Below are positions 16,375 through 25,601 of a stretch of 50,465 bases of DNA, one piece after another. The DNA is taken from positions 1 through 50,465 of the forward strand of contig CAZCAI010000011.1 in NCBI GenBank assembly GCA_964496595.1. Direction: 5' to 3'. The position numbers were made by a program, and so were the translations under genes. Source of the DNA: JAAAOZ01 sp964496595. Lineage in GTDB: Bacteria > Chloroflexota > Anaerolineae > B4-G1 > SLSP01. How positions within the stretch are numbered: position 1 is the stretch's first letter; the number at the start of each line of letters is the position of its first letter. Under the pieces are notes generated by a model. That model ran no database searches, was not told where the DNA came from, and worked only from the letters and a program-made list of their open reading frames with translations.

Positions 16375-16471
16375 ACAAACTTCGGAAGTTTGTGAGGTAT
16401 ATCCCCCCTCGATAGGCGATGATATAGTCATCGCTGGTGGCGGATATGACCTGACAGCTTCCGAAGTTTGG
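16375..16471. repeat. 97-bp imperfect palindromic element
   Basis: The left arm begins ACAAACTTCGGAAG and the right arm ends CTTCCGAAGTTTG; similarity continues inward through ATATCC with GGATAT to a central hairpin GCGATGA/TCATCGC. Almost the whole element can fold on itself. The outer block also makes a local hairpin, ACAAACTT/AAGTTTGT. A REP or MITE-like element. Confidence 0.75.
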
Positions 16472-16524
16472 TTGTGTGTGGAAGATGTGGCTCTGGAAAA
16501 CTGACTTTTTCAGTTTAAATTCCA

Positions 16525-16691
16525 GGCTCTTCATGAATTCGCCGGGGGCAATTTGCCAGGCGCCATTGCGCTTCCACCCGCACCTCAGTAACGACGTCAA
16601 AAAGGGCTGTGATCCCCACAAACACAGAAATCCGCGTCATTTTTAGGGCTATCCGGGGAGTTGTCCGGCGAAATCCAAAAGACCCAAATTC
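16525..16691 (+). repeat. Three-copy dispersed repeat, copy 1
   Basis: Aligned by eye with 49032-49197 over about 165 bp and with 39095-39183 over its 3' part. Shared blocks include TGATCCCC, TTTTAGGG, CCGGGGAG and AAATCCAAAAGACCC. All three copies are in the same orientation and outside genes. This copy ends about 40 bp before the Wzz/BY-kinase start. Confidence 0.8.
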
Positions 16692-16730
16692 TATCAACTA
16701 ATCAATCCATAAAAGCTGGGGTACAAGACG

Positions 16731-18281
16731 ATGGAGTTACAACTCTACTTGGACATATTTAAGAGACGAGCCTACATCATTGTCATAGTTGCGGCTATGA
16801 CGGTGTTGATTGTGACGGCTATAGGCGAATTGATCCCTCCCGTTTATAGGGCGCGCACGACTGTACGGGTGCTCCTGGATGTAGGGGTGACGGATTTTAT
16901 TTTGCGGGAGGATTATAATCGACGGCTACTGAACACTTATACCCACGTCTTGAAGACTAATCCTATGTTGGAACGGGCGATTGGTCTTTTACCCACGCCG
17001 ACGCCGCGATTGAATGCGAGCGATTTACGGGATAACGTCACGGTGGAGGTCGTGCCCGAAACGGACTTGATTTCTGTGATCGTGCAAGATCGGGATCGAA
17101 AAGTTGCGAGCGCGTTAGCGAATAACTTCGCTACGCTACTTGTGGATTATTCAGGTGATTTATACGTTGGGAGTGACGAGAATACCGTGCAAATCATCGC
17201 GCAGCAGCTCTCAGAGATGGAAGCTCAAATAAAAAATGATCGCCAGCAACTTATTGATTTGATGGCCCGAGAAGACGTGTCGGGTGGTGAAATCGAAACT
17301 TTGGAGAATAAGATAGTATTTAGGGAGGAAGCGTATAGTCGCTTGTTCGATCGCTATGAGTTAGCACGTCTCAACGAGGCGTTACGGGAGAATAGCGTGT
17401 CGATTATTGCACCCGCTTCTCCACCTAGCGGGCGCGCCAATGCTTTGGGACTTAGAGATGTGGCTTTGAGTGGGGTTGTGGGCCTGATGGGGGGCATCGG
17501 GCTGGCATTGGTGTTGGAAAATTTAGATACTCGGATTCATAGTGTGGAGCAGTTGGAGAATCTGACGAACTTCCCGGTCTTGGGAAGCGTGCCTAGGGGG
17601 GTGATTCCGATAGAGGCATCGGTGAAGGATGATGGAGGAAAGCGTCCGCCTACCCTATCGTCTATCGCCGAGGCTTATCAGATCGTTATGGTTAATCTGC
17701 TCGCGCTGGAAGGGATAACCTGTGTTCCGAGCCTACTGGTCACCAATATCTCGGAGCGCGAGGGCAAATCTATGGTGGTGGCCAATCTGGCGCATGTACT
17801 TGCGGATCGTGGTCAAACGGTATTTCTGATCGAGGGTGATTTACGAGACGCGACCCTTTTCGAGCAGTTGGGATGGGCGGAACAGGACGACAAATTCGCG
17901 TTTGGCTTGCGCGAGTTGTTGGTCAGTAAGCGAGATTTTAACGCCTCTATGATTGAGCGAATCGCGAGGCGGAGGGATGTGCCGGGGATATTTACTATCG
18001 ATAGCGGAAGGGATGATCAAGCCCTGAAGCCCGCGTTACTTTTATCTTCCCCCGTCTTAGAGCAATTAGTCAGCCACCTGAGCAATCAAGGGCACTTTGT
18101 TCTTTTCGACGCGCCGCCAGTGTTGGGGACGGCAGATAACTTGGTGTTAGCGCCAAAGATGGGGGGCGTTATTCTAACCATCAAACAAGGTGTTTCCAGG
18201 CGCCCGGAGATTCGCACCGCCTTGAAACAACTACAATCAACCCATGCCCGTATCTTGGGCTTAATATTTGTGCAAAAATAG
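16731..18281 (+). CDS. Wzz-type chain-length regulator fused to BY-kinase-like ATPase
   Basis: A 516-residue polysaccharide co-polymerase. Residues 1-30 carry the first membrane helix, followed by the Wzz domain, a coiled region (about 150-215), a second membrane helix at about 245-262 and a cytoplasmic P-loop domain. Walker A reads S341-E-R-E-G-K-S347, Walker A' FLIEGD at 365-370 (E368 where BY-kinases usually have D) and Walker B FVLFDAPP around D460. The C-terminus ends FVQK with no tyrosine cluster, so the usual autophosphorylation tail is missing and it may act as a length regulator only. The TAG stop is completed by the first base of a MITE (18281-18390) inserted exactly there. Confidence 0.9.
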   Translation: MELQLYLDIFKRRAYIIVIVAAMTVLIVTAIGELIPPVYRARTTVRVLLDVGVTDFILREDYNRRLLNTYTHVLKTNPMLERAIGLLPTPTPRLNASDLRDNVTVEVVPETDLISVIVQDRDRKVASALANNFATLLVDYSGDLYVGSDENTVQIIAQQLSEMEAQIKNDRQQLIDLMAREDVSGGEIETLENKIVFREEAYSRLFDRYELARLNEALRENSVSIIAPASPPSGRANALGLRDVALSGVVGLMGGIGLALVLENLDTRIHSVEQLENLTNFPVLGSVPRGVIPIEASVKDDGGKRPPTLSSIAEAYQIVMVNLLALEGITCVPSLLVTNISEREGKSMVVANLAHVLADRGQTVFLIEGDLRDATLFEQLGWAEQDDKFAFGLRELLVSKRDFNASMIERIARRRDVPGIFTIDSGRDDQALKPALLLSSPVLEQLVSHLSNQGHFVLFDAPPVLGTADNLVLAPKMGGVILTIKQGVSRRPEIRTALKQLQSTHARILGLIFVQK

Positions 18282-18390
18282 TATCTTCTCAATAAACCGG
18301 GGGCGTTATGGATCGCCAGCATCTTGCTGGCATGTATGCCGTCAAGATGACGGCGTTCCATCGATATGCCCCAACTTATTGAGAAGATAC
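18281..18390. mobile_element. 110-bp MITE with 15-bp terminal inverted repeats and 8-bp target duplication
   Basis: The ends are exact inverted copies (GTATCTTCTCAATAA). CAAAAATA occurs directly before (18273-18280) and after (18391-18398). Inside are two perfect 7-bp-arm hairpins, GCCAGCA/TGCTGGC and GCCGTCA/TGACGGC, and the two halves of the element are imperfect inverted copies of each other. There is no coding capacity, so mobility would need a transposase in trans. Confidence 0.92.
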
Positions 18391-18477
18391 CAAAAATAGG
18401 TAATCGTACCATTCGGGGCCGGCGTTTGGTTGCGGGCTTAAATGTATGAATCTGGATGTGACTAAGGATCTGTAAGT

Positions 18478-19968
18478 ATGCTCAGTTGGCAAGGGTGGGT
18501 TGATAGATTTAGACAATCCTTATGGCAGTGGTTACCCATAAGCCTGGCCATGGTCGTAGGCTTGGGCTTGGGGATTGTGTTTACGGTTGCCACCAGCATT
18601 TCTGAAAAGTGGGTGGTGGTCGTCGTAGGCGGTGTGGCTGCTATCCCTTTATTTTTACTGGTACAGGATTATCGCAAACTATTCTTGGCCACGTTTGTAA
18701 TAGATATTCCATTCGGCATCGATATTGCACTTCAAAATCACGGCTGGCATCGCGGCGGGCCTACGGGCTTCATCGTATCTGTGAGTACCATCGTCTTGGT
18801 ATTGGCCTACGCGCTCTGGATTATAGAGAAGAAACCCGCGCCGCGCTACTTCCCTGAGATGACCGTGCCCGCATTTTTATATTTGCTGACGATTTTGCTT
18901 TCCTTCTTTCAAGCTCGCAGCGTCCTGTTTAGCGCTTTTGGATTGTTTCTCAAATTTCAAGCTTTCCTTATGTATTTCTACGTGGTGAATCATCTGCGGA
19001 CACGGGATGAAATTCAATTCGTAGTGGCGACCGTGGGCGTGTGTCTCTTATTAGAAAGCATGTTAATGATATGGCAGTATTTTACAGGCGCTTCTTTAGA
19101 TATTGGGGGGTTAGTCACGAGCGGCGCCATAGCAGAGGAAAGTGGAGGACTGGGCGTGACCGGCGCTCGCGTCTCGGGCACATTGCAGCGGCCTGGAAAT
19201 GCTGCTCTATACTTGAATTCAGTACTCCCTTTTGCCATCAGCGCTTACCTGACAAGTAGCTTGATGCCCATTCCATTGGCGTTGCTCGCCTTCACGTCGG
19301 GGCTTGTGGCGCTGGTCGTGACGTCATCCCGAGGTGGCTGGGTGGCTTTTGCGGTCGCGGCGTTAGTGATGGTGGTCCTCGTAGGACGGCACGTGTGGCA
19401 TGAGGTAACAAAGCGAGGCCTGCTGATCTTTTTAGTTTTGGTTCTATTACTGGGTATTTTCTGGGGACAAGTTCAACAGCGCCTGGTCACCATCACGGAG
19501 GATCGCTCCCGTGTGTGGCTGGATACGATGGCCTTTAATCTCATTGAAGCTTATCCGTGGGGCATGGGTGAGAATAACTACGATTTATACATGCACGATA
19601 GATATGCCCATCCTGAGATGGTCGGCCATACGCACCTGCCGGTCCATAATCGATATTTGATGGTTTGGTCGGAGACCGGCCTGCAAGGATTGTTCGCTTT
19701 CGTGATGTTGCTGATGGTTCCTTTTTGGCAGGCGCGGCGTTGGATATTAAGTGCGAGTTTGAATTCCGAGTTTATTGTCTTACAAGCGAGCCTGTTGGGC
19801 GCATTGGTATCTTATATGATTCATATGCGGAGTGAGAATTTCAACGGGCGTTCTCAAATATTTCTGCTGTGGTTTATCTGGGCCATGCTTACGGTGATCC
19901 ATCGCTTGATTGTGCGTGAGAAAGCCGCGCAGGTTCTAACGATAGATGCCAGGTCAGATGATAGATGA
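18478..19968 (+). CDS. O-antigen ligase/polymerase family protein (WaaL/Wzy-like)
   Basis: A 496-residue polytopic membrane protein with 10-12 hydrophobic segments. It has the family's typical features: SSRGGWVAFAVA at about 281-292, then a large extracytoplasmic loop with GENNYDLYMHDRYAH and HTHLPVHNRYLMVWSETGLQGL before the last helices. In Wzx/Wzy pathways such proteins polymerise the lipid-linked repeat unit; a ligase role is also possible. The ribosome site is weak (AAGGA nine bases before the ATG at 18478). The next gene starts within its stop codon (ATGA). Confidence 0.9.
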   Translation: MLSWQGWVDRFRQSLWQWLPISLAMVVGLGLGIVFTVATSISEKWVVVVVGGVAAIPLFLLVQDYRKLFLATFVIDIPFGIDIALQNHGWHRGGPTGFIVSVSTIVLVLAYALWIIEKKPAPRYFPEMTVPAFLYLLTILLSFFQARSVLFSAFGLFLKFQAFLMYFYVVNHLRTRDEIQFVVATVGVCLLLESMLMIWQYFTGASLDIGGLVTSGAIAEESGGLGVTGARVSGTLQRPGNAALYLNSVLPFAISAYLTSSLMPIPLALLAFTSGLVALVVTSSRGGWVAFAVAALVMVVLVGRHVWHEVTKRGLLIFLVLVLLLGIFWGQVQQRLVTITEDRSRVWLDTMAFNLIEAYPWGMGENNYDLYMHDRYAHPEMVGHTHLPVHNRYLMVWSETGLQGLFAFVMLLMVPFWQARRWILSASLNSEFIVLQASLLGALVSYMIHMRSENFNGRSQIFLLWFIWAMLTVIHRLIVREKAAQVLTIDARSDDR

Positions 19969-22067
19969 AAGATAGAGGTAAGATGCACGTAACGGATAGA
20001 GGCTTTTCTAAAGAAGATCAATTGATCATCACGTGCGCGCGCGATGGCCTGAGCGATGCATCCCTCGCCGTGGCCGCCAGTTTGTTGCAGCAAGAGTTGG
20101 ATTGGGACTATATCTTGGAGGCCGCGATCTTACACGGCGTGGCGCCCCTACTTCATCGCAGCCTGGATCAAGTGCAAGCCTCTCAAGAGGATGTATCCAT
20201 GCCCGCATCCACGATGAAGACGCTCCAGCAGCTTTATACCAACAACCGGCAGCGCAACCAGCGACTATACACCACACTGGGCGAGGTCGTTAAAGCGCTG
20301 CAAGCAGAAAGCATCGAAGTGTTGGGCTTAAAAGACATTGTGCTGGCGCGGACGGTCTTTTCTGATATTGGATTGCGCCCGATAGGCGATGTTGACCTTT
20401 TGATTCATCAGAGCGATTACGACCAGTTTGCAATGTGTGTGGCCGATTTAGGCTTTAGCCCCTTACCGAGTCCTGATTGTCCGTATTTGTTGAAATATGC
20501 CTGGGCCTTGCATTTTCGGCGTCCGGCGGATGAGGTGTGGTTGGATGTCCAGTGGGGTGTACTTCAGCTCGAATGGGACATCTATGGGGAGGGGAATTTC
20601 GATCTGGAAACCGATAGAATGTGGCGCAATGCCTATCGTTTCAAGATCGCGGATTATGAAATTCTGGCCCCCCGGCCGGAGAATATGTTGTTTCATCTTT
20701 GCATGCACTTAGAAGGCCATCGATATGCGGAGTTGATTCTCTTTAGTGACATCGTGGCGTTTATCCATCACTATGGCGAGGAGATAGATTGGCTATATTT
20801 TTTCGCGTTGGGTAAGAAATACGGTGTGGAGGCGTCGCTCTATTACACACTACTGTTCGTCGAACAACTCTTTCAATGCCCTTTGCCTTTCACTTTAAAC
20901 GAGAGCGACCTATCTCCTGATTACTTCAAGGCGGATTTATTCGCGCCTATGTTCGGCAACTTGACGACGTTGCATGGAGCGCTGGATGAAATTGACCGCA
21001 CCGCTGCGCCGCCTCTGGCTGTGATGGAGCAATTCGAGCAAGTGGTGCGCCATCAGGCTGTTTGTGCGATGCGAGGATACGAAGAGTTAGATAATTTAGC
21101 AAGTATGATAGACCAACTTGAGGCGGAGATAATCTTATTCGATAGCCGGGGATCGACTAAAGCTTTCCCCAGTCGGGCGCTCCCAGAATTTCCTGAGATT
21201 TATATGTTTACCTTGCAACAGGCCCGCCCATGTGTGGAGCAGGCTTTAGCTACCTGTGGATTCACGGAACGAACCGATTCGGCGTATGTGAAGCGAGGCG
21301 TATATGCCTCGGTGGACCCGGCGCTCTCGGATATTCCCGTGCGCGTGGACCTCCACGCGAGGTTTTTGAAGGGCTTGGATGCCGTGCTCGATTTACAAAT
21401 CGCCTCGCCCGCCGCTCAATCCAAAAAAGAGATGGCGCTGCAAGCGCTATCTGGCGCCTTACACCGGCAGGATGTTGATTCAGCAGCGAAGATGACCTTA
21501 AATCTCGCGCTCTTAACTCCTGAAGAGATGGTGGTCTATTTCGCGGCCCGGATAGGGCAGCAAGAGTATGAACGCCTCTTTAAGCTGTGCGATCTTATCG
21601 AATTCTTGCGACGTTATCCCGGAGAGATCCATTGGCAAGCTGTAGCCGAGTTGGCCGCTGCTCACGACATGGCCGCAGCGGTTCACGTGGGGTTGTTGGC
21701 CGTCAATCCGCTGTTGGATCACCCCCTCCCCCCCGAGGCCTTCAGTCACTTCGAGCCACTGGATGCGCCGCCCCGCCTCTTAAATTGGGCGCGCTATGGG
21801 CCAGGTTCCCTGGAGCGCTACACGAGCTTTAAGGCGCTCTTCTATTGCATTTTCAGCCTCGCCTCGACGGAAGGTCTGGCCGCCAAACTTAAATATTTAT
21901 TGAGAATCTCTGATCGGCGACATCAACGAGCGCTGGGCCTGACGTGTGTTAATCATGCCGCGCGGTTAGGATGGCAAATACTAACCTCCCCGCTGCGCAG
22001 AAAGAGAAGATATACGGTGCAGGATTTCGCTTATTGGACTCGGCCGGAGACTCCCTCAGATTCGTGA
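19965..22067 (+). CDS. Tandem NTP_transf_5-type nucleotidyltransferase family protein
   Basis: A 700-residue protein built of two related halves. The first (about 15-300) matches the uncharacterised nucleotidyltransferase family found in polysaccharide and exosortase loci: LGLKDIVLAR, RPIGDVDLLI with D142 and D144, and VWLDVQWG with D194, then PRPENMLFHLCMHL and ILFSDIVAFIHHYGEEIDW. The second (about 400-620) repeats the later elements (IPVRVDLHARF, LTPEEMVVYFAARIG, LFKLCDLIEFLRRYPGEIHW) but has no GD-x-D motif. The first half may therefore be catalytic and the second structural. The substrate is unknown. The start at 19965 overlaps the previous stop (ATGA); an internal Met at 19983 preceded by AGAGGT is possible. 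Confidence 0.85.
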   Translation: MKDRGKMHVTDRGFSKEDQLIITCARDGLSDASLAVAASLLQQELDWDYILEAAILHGVAPLLHRSLDQVQASQEDVSMPASTMKTLQQLYTNNRQRNQRLYTTLGEVVKALQAESIEVLGLKDIVLARTVFSDIGLRPIGDVDLLIHQSDYDQFAMCVADLGFSPLPSPDCPYLLKYAWALHFRRPADEVWLDVQWGVLQLEWDIYGEGNFDLETDRMWRNAYRFKIADYEILAPRPENMLFHLCMHLEGHRYAELILFSDIVAFIHHYGEEIDWLYFFALGKKYGVEASLYYTLLFVEQLFQCPLPFTLNESDLSPDYFKADLFAPMFGNLTTLHGALDEIDRTAAPPLAVMEQFEQVVRHQAVCAMRGYEELDNLASMIDQLEAEIILFDSRGSTKAFPSRALPEFPEIYMFTLQQARPCVEQALATCGFTERTDSAYVKRGVYASVDPALSDIPVRVDLHARFLKGLDAVLDLQIASPAAQSKKEMALQALSGALHRQDVDSAAKMTLNLALLTPEEMVVYFAARIGQQEYERLFKLCDLIEFLRRYPGEIHWQAVAELAAAHDMAAAVHVGLLAVNPLLDHPLPPEAFSHFEPLDAPPRLLNWARYGPGSLERYTSFKALFYCIFSLASTEGLAAKLKYLLRISDRRHQRALGLTCVNHAARLGWQILTSPLRRKRRYTVQDFAYWTRPETPSDS

Positions 22068-22086
22068 CAGCTTTCTGGATACATCC

Positions 22087-23574
22087 ATGAACACACCGCG
22101 AAATATTTTTAAGAACACAGTGGCGCTTTTTATCTCCCAGATCATCTATATGGGCGGGAGCATCCTATTAGTCTTTTACCTTTCTCGACTGCTCCAAGCG
22201 GAGGGTTTGGGGAGTTATTCGACCGCCCTGGCGTTTTTTGGACTCGGAGAGTTGTTGTGCGAATTGGGACTTTCGAATTTCATCCCGAGGGAGCTATCGA
22301 AGGATTTAACCAAGACCAATCGCTATCTCGTCCATGCGGGGGTGTTGGTTGTCGTGATCTCGTTGGTGTTGATGGCGATATTCGCCGGGATCGTTCCATC
22401 TTTGGGGTATGCCGATGAGACCACGCGGAGCATTTACCTGGTTTCCCTGGCTTTGATCCCCACCGCGTTACGGGTCATTTTGGGCGCCATCTTTATCTGC
22501 CATCAAAAAGCTGAATTCGTGACGCTGACGACGATACTGTGGACCACAGCCAAAATCTTGGTCAGCCTCTATTTACTCTATCGAGGCTATGGCGTCATCA
22601 GCCTGATTTTGACATTTACAGTGACGAGTTACCTCTCTTTGTTCACGAGCTTGGGCTTCTACATCAAATACCTGGATAAGCCCCGGTGGGAATTTGATAT
22701 GACCTTCCTAAAACGGATGGTCTATGATCTCCGAGCCTTTGTCGTGTTAGCGATTGGCGGCAGTATCTTCACCCAGGCGGAGATCCTGATTCTCTCTTGG
22801 ATTAAGGGAGAAGCCGAAGTCGGAATTTACAGCGCGGCCTTCAAGTTGATTACCGTCTGGTATGTGATCCCGACCAGTTATATGCAGGTCGTCTTCCCGA
22901 TCCTGACCCATACTTACCAAAAATCCTCGCGGCACTCTCACCTTATCCAGCTTAAGTCGCTGAAATATCTCTTAGCGTTGGCGTTTCCCCTGGCGGTGGG
23001 CGGGTTTGTCGTCGCCGAGCCGGTGGTGAATGTGTTTTATGGCCCCGGTTTTGAGAGGTCGGTGATAGTGTTCCGTCTCATCGCGTGGCATACGATCTTA
23101 GCCTTCATTAACAATGTACTGTGGCGCGCCCTGCTCGCCCGCGATGAGCAGCATTTAGCCCTGCGGGTACAAATCATCAGCGGGGTCATCCGAATCAGCG
23201 CTTCGTTTCTGCTGATTCCCAGGTGGGGCGCGGTAGGCGCGGGTATGGCGTTGATGATTGGGTATACGGTGTACACGCTGTTGCATATCTACTACATCCA
23301 GCGAAACGGGATGCGCCTGCCGTTCCTCAAATTGGGCGGGCGATTTGCCCTGGCTTCTGCGCTGATGGGTGTTTTTGCAGCGGCCTTGATCACGCGAGTT
23401 AATTTATTTATCTTGATTCCGTTGGCGGCGGTGGTTTATGCCGGCTTAGTCCTCTTACTGCGCGGCTTTTCTCAGGAGGATTGGGCCTTATTCTCTCAGG
23501 TCTGGCGCCGCCGCGTAGGCGCAACGAACCTCGAGATCGAGCCGATCGTAGAATCTACCGGCCTAGAAGGGTGA
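22087..23574 (+). CDS. Polysaccharide flippase (Wzx/MATE-like)
   Basis: A 495-residue polytopic protein with about 12-14 hydrophobic segments, typical of the oligosaccharide flippase branch of the MOP superfamily. The first segments read NTVALFISQIIYMGGSILLV and YLSRLLQAEGLGSYSTALAF, the latter being the usual signature of this family. It would move the lipid-linked repeat unit to the outer leaflet for the WaaL/Wzy-like protein encoded upstream. There is no good Shine-Dalgarno sequence before the ATG at 22087; the 19-bp gap to the previous gene suggests reinitiation. Confidence 0.92.
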   Translation: MNTPRNIFKNTVALFISQIIYMGGSILLVFYLSRLLQAEGLGSYSTALAFFGLGELLCELGLSNFIPRELSKDLTKTNRYLVHAGVLVVVISLVLMAIFAGIVPSLGYADETTRSIYLVSLALIPTALRVILGAIFICHQKAEFVTLTTILWTTAKILVSLYLLYRGYGVISLILTFTVTSYLSLFTSLGFYIKYLDKPRWEFDMTFLKRMVYDLRAFVVLAIGGSIFTQAEILILSWIKGEAEVGIYSAAFKLITVWYVIPTSYMQVVFPILTHTYQKSSRHSHLIQLKSLKYLLALAFPLAVGGFVVAEPVVNVFYGPGFERSVIVFRLIAWHTILAFINNVLWRALLARDEQHLALRVQIISGVIRISASFLLIPRWGAVGAGMALMIGYTVYTLLHIYYIQRNGMRLPFLKLGGRFALASALMGVFAAALITRVNLFILIPLAAVVYAGLVLLLRGFSQEDWALFSQVWRRRVGATNLEIEPIVESTGLEG

Positions 23575-23580
23575 GATATT

Positions 23581-24705
23581 ATGAAAGCATCTTCAAGTGT
23601 ACAAGCTTCGCCTTTCCACACGGCGATCGTTGACTTTAATTTTTTCGCCTATGCCGTTCAACTATCCAATGCTCTGTCCGAGATCTGCGAGGTCAGTCTC
23701 TTTCTTCCGCATACCGCACCGAAGACATACACTGACAAGCTCAACCCTAAGGTGAACTTTCACAGCTTGCATGTCTCAAGATTGCGCAACCCTCGCAACA
23801 TGTTGATGATAGCCTCTCTCTTTAAGATGCTACGTCAATCATGCCCAGATGTCGTACATCAGTTGGGATGGCATCCCTGGCTAAATTTAGCGTTGCCGCT
23901 CTTCCCCAACATCCCGCGTGTGACGACGATTCACGATGTCAGTGTACATCCGGGAGACAGGGAATCCTTCACCTTTTTTCAGAATCGACAGTGGCGCGGC
24001 GCCGCCGGCATCATCGTGCACGCCGAGGAAATCAAACGTCAGATGATCGAGGGGAGCGGCGCACCTGCATCTAAAATTCAGGTGATCCCGATTGGGGCGT
24101 ATAGCTTGCTCCGGGCATGGCGAAGTGATCGGCCAACGGACGAGGCTCCTACCATTTTATTCTTTGGGCGGATTTGGGACTATAAGGGACTTCAATATCT
24201 GATTGAGGCCGAGCCATTGATTACTCAACAGGCGCCCGATGCTCGCATCGTCATCGCCGGCCAGGGGGAGTCTTTTGATAAGTATGAACAAATGATGGTT
24301 CACAAAGAGCGCTTCATCGTTCATAATTACTACATCCCCGATGAAATGGTCGCGCGACTCTTCGAGACAGCGTCGGTCGTGGCCCTGCCCTATATCGAGG
24401 CCTCCCAAAGCGCCGTGCTGGCGATTGCCTACGCTTTTGGTAAACCGGTCGTAGCTTCGGCCGTCGGGGGCATCCCAGAGGTGGTTCAGCATGGAGAAAC
24501 CGGCTTGCTCGTCCCGCCGCGTGATACATCAGCCCTGGCCGAAGCGATTGTGACATTGCTTCAGGATCGCGATCTACGCGAGAAGATGGGGCGCAAGGCG
24601 CGGGAGAAGGCCGAGTCGGAACTATCCTGGGCAACTATCGCGCGCCAGACTTTGCGAGCCTATCGCCTGGCTTTTGGGGCCGCTACTGACGTCAGCGTGG
24701 CATAA
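23581..24705 (+). CDS. GT4 family glycosyltransferase
   Basis: A 374-residue cytoplasmic glycosyltransferase of the GT-B fold. The acceptor-side N-terminal half runs to about 180, and the donor-binding half shows ILFFGRIWDYKGLQYLIEA, IVIAGQGESFDKYE, VVALPYIEASQSAVLAIAYA with the conserved Glu pair region, and GKPVVASAVGGIPEVVQHGE. It adds one sugar to the growing lipid-linked repeat unit; donor and linkage cannot be predicted. It begins 7 bp after the flippase stop, with GGTGAG upstream. Confidence 0.93.
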   Translation: MKASSSVQASPFHTAIVDFNFFAYAVQLSNALSEICEVSLFLPHTAPKTYTDKLNPKVNFHSLHVSRLRNPRNMLMIASLFKMLRQSCPDVVHQLGWHPWLNLALPLFPNIPRVTTIHDVSVHPGDRESFTFFQNRQWRGAAGIIVHAEEIKRQMIEGSGAPASKIQVIPIGAYSLLRAWRSDRPTDEAPTILFFGRIWDYKGLQYLIEAEPLITQQAPDARIVIAGQGESFDKYEQMMVHKERFIVHNYYIPDEMVARLFETASVVALPYIEASQSAVLAIAYAFGKPVVASAVGGIPEVVQHGETGLLVPPRDTSALAEAIVTLLQDRDLREKMGRKAREKAESELSWATIARQTLRAYRLAFGAATDVSVA

Positions 24706-24717
24706 GTCAGGCCCAGT

Positions 24718-25569
24718 ATGAGAAAAAAGCTCGTCCTGTGGAGCGCCTTGCTTGGCATATCGATCTGCTTCTGCGCTTGCGTTGCTCAAGCTCAGACCTC
24801 AGAGGAGGCCCTGATGGAAGCGAAGTCGCCATCTCGGCTGGAAGCGGAACTGGCGTTGCTCGAGGCCGCGGGCTATACCCGTCTGTGTCTATTTGACTTA
24901 AGCGGCCTCCACCAGCATCCCACTCGTGATCTATACGTTCGATTGTTGCGCGCCTATGCCGACCGCGGATGGGAGATCGCCATCTATGTGCAGGAGATCG
25001 ATCCCGCTATAGCTTTGGAGCTGGTGGATAAGATCGGGGCTTCTTCCATCCTGGTGTACGAGAGGGAGATGATGCAGGCGTTCGCCGGCTCGGGCATCGA
25101 GGTGTGGTGGTGGTCAGGGGCGGCGTACCCTAGAAATCACCCCCATCGCCCCACCTATAGGGGATGGCCCGATCTGCGACAAGCGGCAGTCCGAACTGAC
25201 ATTGCCGCGTGGATTGTAGAGTCCGCGCCGCCCCAAATCGATGGCGGCATCGCGCTAGACTACATCCGATGGAATGAGGTGGGAGAGGAACGCGAAGCTG
25301 AGATGGTCACCGATCTTGTGCGGCGCGTGCGCTTACGCTGGGAAGGGCCGCTTTCGGCCGCCGTCTACCCCTATGTAGGAGAAAGCCCGCGCCATGGAGG
25401 CGCGTTGTCCGTGGGGCAGCAATGGGATGTGTGGCTGGAGGAAGATCTGGTGGACTTTGTCTATCCTATGGCCTACACGAGTGCAGATCTACCCTACTTG
25501 ATCGAAGCGTGGGCCTCGTATGAGCAAGAGAGCATCGTCCCTTGTTTAAGTGTTCATGATCAGCATTAA
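24718..25569 (+). CDS. Secreted GHL10-like TIM-barrel protein, possibly truncated
   Basis: A 283-residue exported protein. Signal peptide 1-25 (ISICFCACVAQAQ), then a TIM-barrel-like region resembling glycosyl-hydrolase-like family GHL10: GLHQHPTRDLYVRLL..., GGIALDYIRWNEVG near 180-193 (position of the family's HLDYIRYP-type strand), SAAVYPYVGESPRH and DFVYPMAYTS near 248-257. The protein stops soon after the last of these motifs, shorter than typical members. Reading past the stop gives a further 11 sense codons (KPGIDIDRVVA) before another stop, so recent truncation is possible. A role in trimming or binding the secreted glycan is inferred from context. Confidence 0.65.
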   Translation: MRKKLVLWSALLGISICFCACVAQAQTSEEALMEAKSPSRLEAELALLEAAGYTRLCLFDLSGLHQHPTRDLYVRLLRAYADRGWEIAIYVQEIDPAIALELVDKIGASSILVYEREMMQAFAGSGIEVWWWSGAAYPRNHPHRPTYRGWPDLRQAAVRTDIAAWIVESAPPQIDGGIALDYIRWNEVGEEREAEMVTDLVRRVRLRWEGPLSAAVYPYVGESPRHGGALSVGQQWDVWLEEDLVDFVYPMAYTSADLPYLIEAWASYEQESIVPCLSVHDQH

Positions 25570-25601
25570 AAGCCAGGAATCGATATAGACCGGGTGGTGG
25601 C

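Noticed and set aside
16515..16697. Small minus-strand frame in the spacer before the Wzz gene
   Set aside because: It is encoded by a dispersed repeat; the corresponding frame at 39095-39183 is similar only because the repeat is shared.
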